64,000 nucleotides of DNA, taken from Streptomyces sp. NBC_00273. Lineage in GTDB: Bacteria > Actinomycetota > Actinomycetes > Streptomycetales > Streptomycetaceae. The DNA is taken from the NCBI RefSeq assembly GCF_036178145.1, contig NZ_CP108067.1, positions 7,951,001 to 8,015,000 on the forward strand, given 5' to 3'. The notes under the pieces were generated by a model, which was not told the origin of the DNA, made no database searches, and saw only the letters and a program-made list of their open reading frames with translations. Made by a program: the position numbers and the translations under genes. Shown one piece after another: positions 8,116 to 15,555 of this stretch (positions are counted from its first letter, which is position 1; each line of letters starts with the position of its first letter).

Positions 8116-8832
8116 ATGCTGTCGAACGACCGGCGACCCCCGCGGGTTCCCCGCAGCGCCCTCGCGGACACCCTGGTGGAGCGGCTGACGGGGGCGTACG
8201 CGGCGGCCGCCGATCCCGTGCGGGCCCGGGCCATGGCCGCGTACATGAAGGACGTCGCACCCTTCCTCGGCATCCCCACCCCGCTGCGCCGGGACCTGTC
8301 GAAGACCGTGACCAAGGACACTCCAGAACCTTCCGAGGCGGACTGCACGGCGCTCGCGCTGCGCTGCTGGCGGCTCCCGGAACGCGAGTACCAGTACTTC
8401 GCGGTGGACTACCTGCGCCGCCACGTCCCCCGCTGCTCCGCCGGCTTCCTGCCGGTGGCCCGGCACCTGGTCGTCACCGTCCCCTGGTGGGACACCGTCG
8501 ACCTGCTGGCCGCGCACACGGTCGGACCCCTGGTGGCCGCCGACCCGGAACTCGCGGCCGTGATGGACGAGTGGATCGAGGAGGAGGACCTCTGGCTCGT
8601 CCGCACCGCGCTGCTCCACCAGCTCCGCTTCAAGTCCGCCACCGACACCGGACGGCTCTTCGCCCATTGCCGTCGCCGGGCCGACCACCCGGACTTCTTC
8701 GTGCGCAAGGCCATCGGCTGGGCCCTGCGCGAGTACGCGAAGACGGACCCGGACGCGGTTCGCGCCTTCGTCGAGGCCGAACGAGGCTCCCTGGCCCCGC
8801 TGTCCGTGCGCGAGGCGCTCAAGAACCTCTGA
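8116..8832 (+). CDS. DNA alkylation repair protein (AlkD-like HEAT-repeat glycosylase)
   Basis: All-helical protein of 238 residues from ATG 8116 (an in-frame start 21 nt earlier is possible). Typical AlkC/AlkD-family blocks are seen: YMKDVAPFLGIPTPLRR, LRCWRLPEREYQYFAVDYL, PWWDTVDLLAAHTVG, VRTALLHQLRFK and FVRKAIGWALREYAKTDP. The W-D-T-V-D box holds the Asp required for excision of N3- and N7-alkylpurines in characterised AlkD proteins. It is divergent from the VTT gene and stands as a single gene. Confidence 0.88.
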   Translation: MLSNDRRPPRVPRSALADTLVERLTGAYAAAADPVRARAMAAYMKDVAPFLGIPTPLRRDLSKTVTKDTPEPSEADCTALALRCWRLPEREYQYFAVDYLRRHVPRCSAGFLPVARHLVVTVPWWDTVDLLAAHTVGPLVAADPELAAVMDEWIEEEDLWLVRTALLHQLRFKSATDTGRLFAHCRRRADHPDFFVRKAIGWALREYAKTDPDAVRAFVEAERGSLAPLSVREALKNL

Positions 8833-9108
8833 CCGCGCCGTAATTCGTTCGACGTGCCCCGGACCGTCCGGCAGGATCAGGGGCATGAACCGGTACGCCT
8901 TCCTCGCAGTGCGGTCCGCAGTCGCGGACGCGCCGAAGGCTGCCGTCACCCCGGGCGCACCGGCAGGCGCACCTGCACACGCACCCGTCCTCGCCGCATT
9001 CGACGGCGCACGAAGCTGACCCTTCCCGGATCGTCCGGCGGACCCCGCAGGGGGAGGGTCGGCTCGCCCTCGGGGTCCCGTTCCAGCTTCCAGACACGGG
9101 AATCAATC

Positions 9109-10290
9109 ATGGCCAAGACGGCCTTCGTGCGCACCAAGCCGCACCTCAACATCGGCACCATGGGTCACGTCGACCACGGCAAGACCACCCTCACCGCTGC
9201 CATCACCAAGGTCCTCGCCGAGCACGGCGGCGCCTCCTTCGTGCCCTTCGACCGCATCGACCGGGCGCCCGAGGAGTCCCGGCGCGGCATCACCATCAAC
9301 CTCACGCACGTCGAGTACGAGACGGAGACCCGGCACTACGCCCACGTGGACATGCCCGGTCACGCCGACTACATCAAGAACATGGTCACCGGCGCCGCCC
9401 AACTCGACGGCGCGATCCTCGTCGTCTCCGCGCTCGACGGGGTCATGCCACAAACGGCCGAGCACGTGCTCCTCGCCCGGCAGGTCGGCGTCGACCACAT
9501 CGTGGTGGCCCTCAACAAGGCCGACGCCGGGGACCCCGAGCTGACCGACCTGGTCGAGCTGGAGGTCCGCGAGCTGCTCACCGCGCACGGATACGGCGGT
9601 GACGGCGCGCCGGTCGTACGGGTCTCCGGGCTCGGGGCGCTGGAGGGCGACCCGCGGTGGACCGAGGCGATCCAGGCGCTGCTGGACGCGGTGGACACCT
9701 ACGTACCGACCCCGGTGCGCTACACGGACGCGCCGTTCCTGCTGCCGGTGGAGAACGTGTTGACCATCACCGGGCGCGGGACCGTGGTGACCGGCGCCGT
9801 CGAGCGCGGCACCGTACGCCTCGGGGACCGCGTGGCGGTCCTCGGCGGCGACGGCGAGCCGACGGAGACGGTCGTCACCGGGCTGGAGACCTTCGGGAAG
9901 CCGATGGAGTCCGCCGAGGCCGGGGACAACGTCGCGCTGCTGCTGCGCGGGGTGCCGCGCGACGGCGTGCGCCGCGGGCACGTGGTGGCCGCGCCCGGCA
10001 GCGTGACGCCGCAGCGCCGCTTCACCGCGCAGGTGTACGTGCTCTCCGGGCGCGAGGGCGGCCGTACGACACCGGTCGCCAGCGGCTACCGGCCGCAGTT
10101 CTACATCCGCACCGCCGACGTGGTGGGGGACGTGGACCTGGGCGAGGTCGCCGTGGCCCGGCCCGGGGAGACGGTCACCATGACCGTCGAGCTCGGCCGG
10201 GACGTCCCGCTGGAGTCGGGGCTCGGCTTCGCGATCCGCGAGGGCGGGCGGACCGTGGGCGCGGGGACGGTGACGGCCGTACTGGGATGA
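9109..10290 (+). CDS. tuf3: Elongation factor Tu, divergent second copy (tuf3 type)
   Basis: GTPase of 393 residues delivering aminoacyl-tRNA to the ribosome. G-domain motifs are G1 GHVDHGKTT (19-27), G2 RGIT (59-62), G3 DMPGH (81-85), G4 NKAD (about 136) and G5 near VSG. Domains II ([16 protein letters not shown]) and III ([11 protein letters not shown]) follow. Met replaces the usual Cys in D-C-P-G-H, and NKAD replaces NKCD, marking it as the divergent paralogue that some streptomycetes carry besides the main tuf1. No fusA or ribosomal genes are adjacent, also typical of tuf3. Such copies are known to respond to stringent conditions or to contribute to elfamycin tolerance; that is not shown here. 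A leader of about 275 nt precedes it. Confidence 0.93.
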   Translation: MAKTAFVRTKPHLNIGTMGHVDHGKTTLTAAITKVLAEHGGASFVPFDRIDRAPEESRRGITINLTHVEYETETRHYAHVDMPGHADYIKNMVTGAAQLDGAILVVSALDGVMPQTAEHVLLARQVGVDHIVVALNKADAGDPELTDLVELEVRELLTAHGYGGDGAPVVRVSGLGALEGDPRWTEAIQALLDAVDTYVPTPVRYTDAPFLLPVENVLTITGRGTVVTGAVERGTVRLGDRVAVLGGDGEPTETVVTGLETFGKPMESAEAGDNVALLLRGVPRDGVRRGHVVAAPGSVTPQRRFTAQVYVLSGREGGRTTPVASGYRPQFYIRTADVVGDVDLGEVAVARPGETVTMTVELGRDVPLESGLGFAIREGGRTVGAGTVTAVLG

Positions 10291-10380
10291 CCCGGGCCTG
10301 ATCCGGACCCTCTGTGGTGGCGGTGGACTGGCTGCGCCAGACTGCCGTCACCACAGGCATGCGCGAAGGGGCGGGCGGAG

Positions 10381-11241
10381 ATGGGCGGCGACACGGCACT
10401 GGTGCTCGGCGGCGGCGGACTGACCGGCATCGGCTGGGAGTGCGGAATGCTCCACGGGCTCGCCCGCGCCGGGGTGGACCTCACCACCGCGGACCTGGTC
10501 GTCGGCACCTCCGCCGGCTCGGTGGTCGGTGCCCAGCTCACCTCCGGACTGCTCAGCGTGCAGGAGCTGTACGAGCGCCAGCTCGGCGACGCCTCGGCGG
10601 AACCGGTGGCGAAGCTGGGGGCGGCCGTCATCGCCCGGTACGCACTGGCGATGGCGCGCTCGCGCAGCGACGCCGGCGCCTACCGGAGGCGGGTGGGAGC
10701 CATGGCCCTGGCCGCGGACACCGGCTCGGAGGCGGAACGCCGCAAGGTCCTGGCCGCCCGGCTGGTCTCCCACGAGTGGCCCGAGCGGCGGCTCGTGGTC
10801 ACCGCGGTGGACGCGCTCACCGGTGAGCTCGAGGCGTTCGAGCGGGGGAGCGGCGGCGGGCTGCTCGACGCGGTCGCGGCGAGCTGCGCGGTTCCGGGGG
10901 TGTGGCCACCGGTGACGGTCGCGGGCCGCCGCTTCATCGACGGCGGGATCCGCTCCGCCACCAACGCCGACCTGGCCGCCGGTTACGACCGGGTGGTGAT
11001 CCTCGCCCCGATCTCGCTCGGTTCCGCCCTTGTGCCCTCGCCGTCGGTGCAGGCGGACCGGTTGCGGGCGGCGGGGGCGCGGGTCCTGCTGATCACCCCG
11101 TCGCCGGCGGCCCGCAAGGCCTTCGGGCGCAACGTGCTGGATCCGGCGCGGCGGGCCCCGGCGGCGCGGGCGGGCCTGGCGCAGGCCGAGGAGCACGCGG
11201 CGCAGGCGGCTGCGGTCTGGTCGGCGGCCGGGGCTGCCTGA
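10381..11241 (+). CDS. Patatin-like phospholipase family protein
   Basis: Protein of 286 residues with the patatin catalytic dyad: an oxyanion loop GGGGLTG (10-16), nucleophile elbow GTSAGS with Ser44, and an FIDGG box with the catalytic Asp near residue 186. It is an acyl hydrolase of lipids, cytoplasmic by the absence of a signal peptide. A GGGCGGAG ribosome site precedes the ATG. It stands between tuf3 and a methyltransferase-fold gene, all on the plus strand but widely spaced, so an operon is uncertain. Confidence 0.9.
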   Translation: MGGDTALVLGGGGLTGIGWECGMLHGLARAGVDLTTADLVVGTSAGSVVGAQLTSGLLSVQELYERQLGDASAEPVAKLGAAVIARYALAMARSRSDAGAYRRRVGAMALAADTGSEAERRKVLAARLVSHEWPERRLVVTAVDALTGELEAFERGSGGGLLDAVAASCAVPGVWPPVTVAGRRFIDGGIRSATNADLAAGYDRVVILAPISLGSALVPSPSVQADRLRAAGARVLLITPSPAARKAFGRNVLDPARRAPAARAGLAQAEEHAAQAAAVWSAAGAA

Positions 11242-11306
11242 GGGCTGTCTGAGGGCTGTCTTACGGCTGTTCGAACCTCGTCCGGCCGCTGTCGGACAAT
11301 GGACCG

Positions 11307-12155
11307 GTGAACGACGAACAGATCCCGGTCGTCCGGGACGTGGGCCAGGGCACCGCCAAGCTGATGCCGGACGTGGACCGGGACCGGGCCTGGCTGCTGA
11401 CCGTCGACGGGGCCCCGCAGTCGTACGTGGACCTGGACGATCCGCAGCACCTGGAGTTCGAGTACGTACGCCGCCTCGGGCACGTCCTGGACTGCGCCGC
11501 CGAGCCGGGGCACGCGCTGGACATCCTGCACCTCGGCGGCGGCGCGCTCACCCTGCCGCGCTACGCCGCGGCCACCCGGGCCGGCTCCCGGCAGACGGTC
11601 GTCGAGTTCGACGCGGGCCTGGTCGACCTGGTGGCCGAGCACCTGCCGCTCGCGGCGGGCTCCGGGGTCACCGTGCACACCGCCGACGCCCGCGCCTGGC
11701 TGGAGGCCGCGCCCGCGGCGAGCGCGGACGTGGTGGTGGCCGACGTGTTCGGCGGCTCGCGGGTGCCGGCGCAGCTGACGTCGGTGGAGTACGCCCGGGC
11801 GGCCGCGCGGGTGCTGCGGCCCGGCGGGCTGTACGCGGCGAACCTGGCCGACGGGGCGCCCTTCGACTTCCTGCGAGCGCAGGTGGCCAACTTCGCCGAG
11901 GCGTTCGCGGAGCTGGCGCTGGTCGCCGAGCCGGCGGTGCTGCGGGGGAGGCGGTTCGGGAACGCCGTTCTGCTGGCCTCCGACGCCCCGCTGGAGGTGG
12001 GGGCGCTGGCCCGCAAGTGCGCGGCCGACGCGTTTCCCGCCAGGGTGGAGTACGGGGACGGGCTGGCCCGGTTCAGGAAGGGCGCGGCGCCGGTGGCCGA
12101 CGCGGACGCGGCCCCTTCCCCGGCGCCGCCGGAGGGCGCGTTCAGCCTGGGGTGA
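11307..12155 (+). CDS. Spermidine synthase-like / class I SAM-dependent methyltransferase fold protein
   Basis: Protein of 282 residues with a Rossmann core. Motif I is LDILHLGGGALTLPRY, the acidic strand-2 end is QTVVEFDAGLVDL, then ADARAWL, and VVVADVFGG (about 140-150). The layout matches PABP/spermidine-synthase-like proteins, in which a nucleoside thioether or SAM is bound, but the catalytic Asp of true aminopropyltransferases is not clear. Relatives in actinobacteria are mostly uncharacterised. The C-terminal 25 residues are low-complexity. The polyamine-synthase label should be read as fold-level only. Confidence 0.8.
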   Translation: MNDEQIPVVRDVGQGTAKLMPDVDRDRAWLLTVDGAPQSYVDLDDPQHLEFEYVRRLGHVLDCAAEPGHALDILHLGGGALTLPRYAAATRAGSRQTVVEFDAGLVDLVAEHLPLAAGSGVTVHTADARAWLEAAPAASADVVVADVFGGSRVPAQLTSVEYARAAARVLRPGGLYAANLADGAPFDFLRAQVANFAEAFAELALVAEPAVLRGRRFGNAVLLASDAPLEVGALARKCAADAFPARVEYGDGLARFRKGAAPVADADAAPSPAPPEGAFSLG

Positions 12156-12176
12156 GCGGCCGGGTCCGACGGTGCG

Positions 12177-13502
12177 TCAGTGGCCGACGGCGTCGGCGGG
12201 GGTCTGCTCGGCGGTCGCCGGCGCGGCCGCGGCCGCGCCGGCGACGGGTTTGCCGTGCGCCCTGCGGGTCATGCGGCGGACGTCCGGAACCAGCAGGACG
12301 AGGGCGGTGGGCACGATGACCAGGACCGCGCAGCCCCACAGGGCCTCGGTCCGTCCGAAGGCCGCCTCGGCGGGCCCGGCCAGGGCCGTGGCCACCGGAA
12401 GCATCGACACCGAGCCGAACCAGTCGTAGGCGGTGACCCGGGAGAACTTCTCCTCCGGGATCTCCTGGTGCATCGCGGTCATCCAGTTCACGCCGAAGAC
12501 CTCGATCGCGGCGCCGCTGACGAACATCACCACGCACAGCCCCCATACGGGCAGCGGCACGGCGAGTCCCGCCGAGGGCAGTGCCAGCGGGAACACGCAC
12601 AGGGAGCCGACGAGCAGCAGTCGGCGCGGTTTCCACGCCATCATCAGGACGGCTCCGGCGATGGTGCCGACGCCGAAGAAGGCCAGGGCCACGCCCCAGG
12701 GTGCGGGCCCGCCCAGCTGGTCCCGGGCGACCAGTGGTCCGTACACCGCGTCGGCGGCGCCGACCACGGCGACCACGACGGAGAACTGGAGCACGATGCT
12801 CCACAGCCAGGGGCGGCTCCGGACCTCCACCCAGCCCTCGCGCAGATCGGACAGCAGGCCGCCGCCGGGGGCCCGGTCGGGAACGTGACTGACGTCGAGG
12901 AAGGTACGCAGGGCGCCGGCGACGGCGAAGGCCGCCGCGTCGGCGGCCAGGACCCAGCCCGGTCCCACTGCGGCGATCATCGCTCCGCCGAGGGCCGCGC
13001 CGCCGATGCCGGCGCCGTTCATCGCCATGCGGAAGAGGGCGAAGGCCCGGTTGGAGTGTTCGCCGGAGACGGTGGAGAGCAGCATGCCCTCGGCCGCGGG
13101 ATTGAAGAAGGCCGTACCGGTCCCGCACAGGGCGGTCAGCAGCATCATCTGCCACAGCCGGGGTTCGCCCGTGAGGACGAGGACGGCGAAGGCGGCCTGC
13201 GAGAGGCAGTTCAGGACGTTGGCCGCGACCATCACCCGGTGGCGGGGCAGTCGGTCGGCGAGGGCGCCGCCGATGAGCAGGAAGAGGACGAGCGGCAGTG
13301 TGCGCGCGGCCGCGATCAGGCCCACGTCGCCGACGGACCCGCCGGCATCCATGACCGCGAAGGCGGCCGCGATGTGAGCTCCGTGGCTCCCCAGGTTCGT
13401 GATGATCGCCGCACCCGTGAGGAGGCTGTAGTTGCGGCCGGCCCAGTCGGGTCGGCGGCGGTTCACGGGCGTACGGGGTGGTGCGGTGCGGGGAGAGCTC
13501 AC
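12177..13502 (-). CDS. MFS transporter (EntS/MFS_3-like exporter)
   Basis: Protein of 441 residues with twelve hydrophobic segments. The first intracellular loop carries the MFS signature GGALADRLPRHRVM, and the NRAFALFRMAMNGAGIGGAALGG block is typical of the enterobactin-exporter-like/multidrug subgroup. The substrate cannot be told from the sequence. The start is a GTG at 13502. It converges with the spermidine-synthase-like gene, 21 nt apart. A 66-bp gap separates it from a secreted-type lipoprotein-like gene on the same strand. Confidence 0.9.
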   Translation of the reverse strand: MSSPRTAPPRTPVNRRRPDWAGRNYSLLTGAAIITNLGSHGAHIAAAFAVMDAGGSVGDVGLIAAARTLPLVLFLLIGGALADRLPRHRVMVAANVLNCLSQAAFAVLVLTGEPRLWQMMLLTALCGTGTAFFNPAAEGMLLSTVSGEHSNRAFALFRMAMNGAGIGGAALGGAMIAAVGPGWVLAADAAAFAVAGALRTFLDVSHVPDRAPGGGLLSDLREGWVEVRSRPWLWSIVLQFSVVVAVVGAADAVYGPLVARDQLGGPAPWGVALAFFGVGTIAGAVLMMAWKPRRLLLVGSLCVFPLALPSAGLAVPLPVWGLCVVMFVSGAAIEVFGVNWMTAMHQEIPEEKFSRVTAYDWFGSVSMLPVATALAGPAEAAFGRTEALWGCAVLVIVPTALVLLVPDVRRMTRRAHGKPVAGAAAAAPATAEQTPADAVGH

Positions 13503-13568
13503 CCCCGGACTATCCCCGCCCCGGGCCGAGAATCCAAACGGATTGCCGGCGCGGGGCGGGAAGCGGGA

Positions 13569-14612
13569 TCACGGGGTGGTGAGCCGGATGGAACTCATGA
13601 CCTTGTCGGAGATATCGGTCGGAACCTCGTCCTTCACACCGGCCGCGCTGATGAGCACGAAGCTGGCGAAGTCACCGACGGCGTTCTTGAAGCCGAAGCC
13701 GACCGCCTTGCCGTCGGTGGAGCACTTGTGCTCCTTCTTCAGGTTCGGAGCGGTCGCCACCACCATGTGGCCCTTGATCCCGGAAGCGGTCGTGTACTCC
13801 TTGGCGGCCTCCACCTTCACCGTTCCCTTGGGCTCCTTCTGGGCGAAGGCCGCCCAGACCCAGGCGCCGGTGTTGTCGGTCGCCACCTGCGCGGTGTCCT
13901 TGGCGCCCTGGGCGCCCTTGACGCCGGTGTCCGCGACCGAGAACTTCTCGACCCTGCCGTCCGCGTCCTTGTCGACCGTGCACCACTCCTCCTTGAGGGT
14001 GGCGGTGCCGGTCATCGTGATGAGCGGACCGCCGTCCTTCTTGACCTCGTCGGAGATGGAGAGGATCGCGCCGGACTCGTGGACGTTCCACTCGGGGGGC
14101 ACGTCGTAGCTGACGTTGTACTTCGTGTTGACCACGACCTTCCAGCCCGGGATGACGGGCTGGGCGTTGCCGCCGGCCCGCGGGTTCGGGCTGCTGCCGG
14201 CCGGTGCGGGTGCCTCGGAGGCCGGCGCCGAGGGGCTGGCCGCCGGCTTGTCGTCGGCCTCGGTCTTCTTGTCGTCCCGGGTCAGGACGAACGCGCCGGT
14301 CGCGGCGGCCACCACGACGACGGCGGCCGCGGCGACGATCGCCACGGTCTTGGTCGAGTACGAGCTCCCGCCGCCGCCGCCGGTCGCGACGGTGGCGGGC
14401 TGGGGCTGCTGGGGCATCTGGGGCGGACCCCACTGCTGGCCGGGAACGCCCTGGGGCTGCTGGTACCCCGGCTGCTGCGGGTATCCGTAACCGGGCTGCT
14501 GCTGGTACGGGTTCGGCTGCCCCGGCTGTCCCGGCTGCTGCTGGTACGGGTTCTGTTGCGCGTCCTGGGGGTTCTGTTCTCCCCCGGGCGGCTGCTGCTG
14601 TCCTGGCCACAT
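13569..14612 (-). CDS. Single-pass membrane protein with Pro/Gln-rich cytoplasmic tail and extracellular domain
   Basis: Protein of 347 residues. Residues 1-85 are a low-complexity region of P-Y-Q-Q-Q-P-G repeats. One transmembrane helix lies at about 95-118 (VAIVAAAAVVVVAAATGAFVLT). A Pro/Ala/Ser linker follows, then a globular domain from about residue 160 (WKVVVNTKYNVSYDVPPEW... ending DKVMSSIRLT). This is a common actinobacterial arrangement in which the Q/P-rich part is cytoplasmic and the C-terminal domain, possibly substrate- or wall-binding, is outside. Two Cys (in EEWCTV and HKCSTD) could form a disulphide. No enzymatic motif is seen. It is divergent from the thioesterase gene. Confidence 0.85.
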   Translation of the reverse strand: MWPGQQQPPGGEQNPQDAQQNPYQQQPGQPGQPNPYQQQPGYGYPQQPGYQQPQGVPGQQWGPPQMPQQPQPATVATGGGGGSSYSTKTVAIVAAAAVVVVAAATGAFVLTRDDKKTEADDKPAASPSAPASEAPAPAGSSPNPRAGGNAQPVIPGWKVVVNTKYNVSYDVPPEWNVHESGAILSISDEVKKDGGPLITMTGTATLKEEWCTVDKDADGRVEKFSVADTGVKGAQGAKDTAQVATDNTGAWVWAAFAQKEPKGTVKVEAAKEYTTASGIKGHMVVATAPNLKKEHKCSTDGKAVGFGFKNAVGDFASFVLISAAGVKDEVPTDISDKVMSSIRLTTP

Positions 14613-14708
14613 GGCCGGTAACGATAGTGGCCGTGGCAGCGGGGAGCCACGGCCACCCCCTTGGGAGCTCTGGTCAACGAGGACTACTCGCGGGTAACAT
14701 CGCGTTCC

Positions 14709-15161
14709 ATGAGCGCAGACCAGATGAACGTGGGCGAACTGCTCGCCGCGACCGTACCGATGGCCCGGACCCTGAACCTCCAGTTCCTGGAGACCACCCC
14801 CGAGCGCGCGGTCGTCCGGCTCCCGGACCAGCCCGACTACCACAATCACGTCGGCGGCCCGCACGCCGGCGCGATGTTCACCCTCGCCGAGTCCGCGAGC
14901 GGCGCGATCGTCCTGGCCGCCTTCGGCGACCAGCTCTCGCGCGCCGTCCCGCTCGCCGTGAAGGCCGAGATCGGCTACAAGAAGCTCGCCAAGGGCGTCG
15001 TGACCGCCACCGCCACCCTCGGCCGCCCGGCCGCGGAGGTCGTCGCCGAACTCGACGCCGGCGGCCGCCCCGAGTTCCCGGTGACCATCGCCATCCAGCG
15101 CGAGGACGAGGCCGTGACCGGCGAGATGACCGTCGTCTGGACCCTGCGCCCCAACGCGTGA
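14709..15161 (+). CDS. PaaI-like hotdog thioesterase / DUF4442-type protein
   Basis: Protein of 150 residues with the single hotdog domain. The long central helix begins HVGGPHAGAMFTLAES, where the Glu/Asp near the helix N-terminus and the HxGGxxH-type loop are the family catalytic features. Later strands (AEIGYKKLAKGVVTATATL) follow the fold. Likely role: hydrolysis of acyl- or aryl-CoA esters; substrate unknown. ATG 14709 is preferred because the upstream in-frame extension (MGALVNEDYSR) lacks family similarity. Confidence 0.87.
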   Translation: MSADQMNVGELLAATVPMARTLNLQFLETTPERAVVRLPDQPDYHNHVGGPHAGAMFTLAESASGAIVLAAFGDQLSRAVPLAVKAEIGYKKLAKGVVTATATLGRPAAEVVAELDAGGRPEFPVTIAIQREDEAVTGEMTVVWTLRPNA

Positions 15162-15239
15162 CGACCGGCGGACGCCAACCCCTGCGGCCACGGGCCGGCA
15201 CGTCCTAGAGTCCGTCGCACGACGACGGAGGGAACGCCC

Positions 15240-15440
15240 GTGGCCAAGGTCAACATCAGCCTCGACGCCGAGCTCGTGGTGGAGGTGATGGTGCTCGCCG
15301 GAGTCGGCTCGCCGCAGGACGCGGTGGAGGCCGTCGTACGGGACTACATCGCGCGCGGCCACCGCACCGAGGCACGGGTACAGCGCCAGGACGAAACCCG
15401 GCGCGGCACCGACGGAGCGCCGCCGCTGCCGGAGGGCTGA
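15240..15440 (+). CDS. VapB-like ribbon-helix-helix antitoxin-type protein, orphan
   Basis: Protein of 66 residues starting at GTG 15240 after a GGAGGG site. MAKVNISLDAELVVEVM is a beta-strand plus helix of the DUF2191/VapB ribbon-helix-helix type, followed by the second helix SPQDAVEAVVRDYIARGH and a disordered charged tail. Such proteins normally neutralise a PIN-domain RNase (VapC) and repress their own operon. No PIN-domain gene lies on either side: a thioesterase is upstream and a glycosidase downstream. It is therefore an orphan, possibly a stand-alone DNA-binding protein. Confidence 0.8.
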   Translation: MAKVNISLDAELVVEVMVLAGVGSPQDAVEAVVRDYIARGHRTEARVQRQDETRRGTDGAPPLPEG

Positions 15441-15555
15441 ACCTCGGCGCCGCGGTGGCGCGTCCCGGCCGACCCGGCGGGCGCGCGACGCACAGTGGGC
15501 GCGGGAGCGGTCCGGCGCGGGCCGCTCCCGCCGACCCACGCCGCAGGGAGCGCCC

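Noticed and set aside
7291..8949. A large N-terminal extension of the uppP reading frame
   Set aside because: The frame is open upstream of ATG 7290 but overlaps the VTT and AlkD-like genes on both strands and has no similarity to the family, which starts at MSWFES.
8885..9019. A 44-codon frame in the tuf3 leader ([13 protein letters not shown]...)
   Set aside because: Ala/Pro-rich, with no ribosome site of note and no recognisable family. Plausible as an upstream ORF but not supported enough to annotate.
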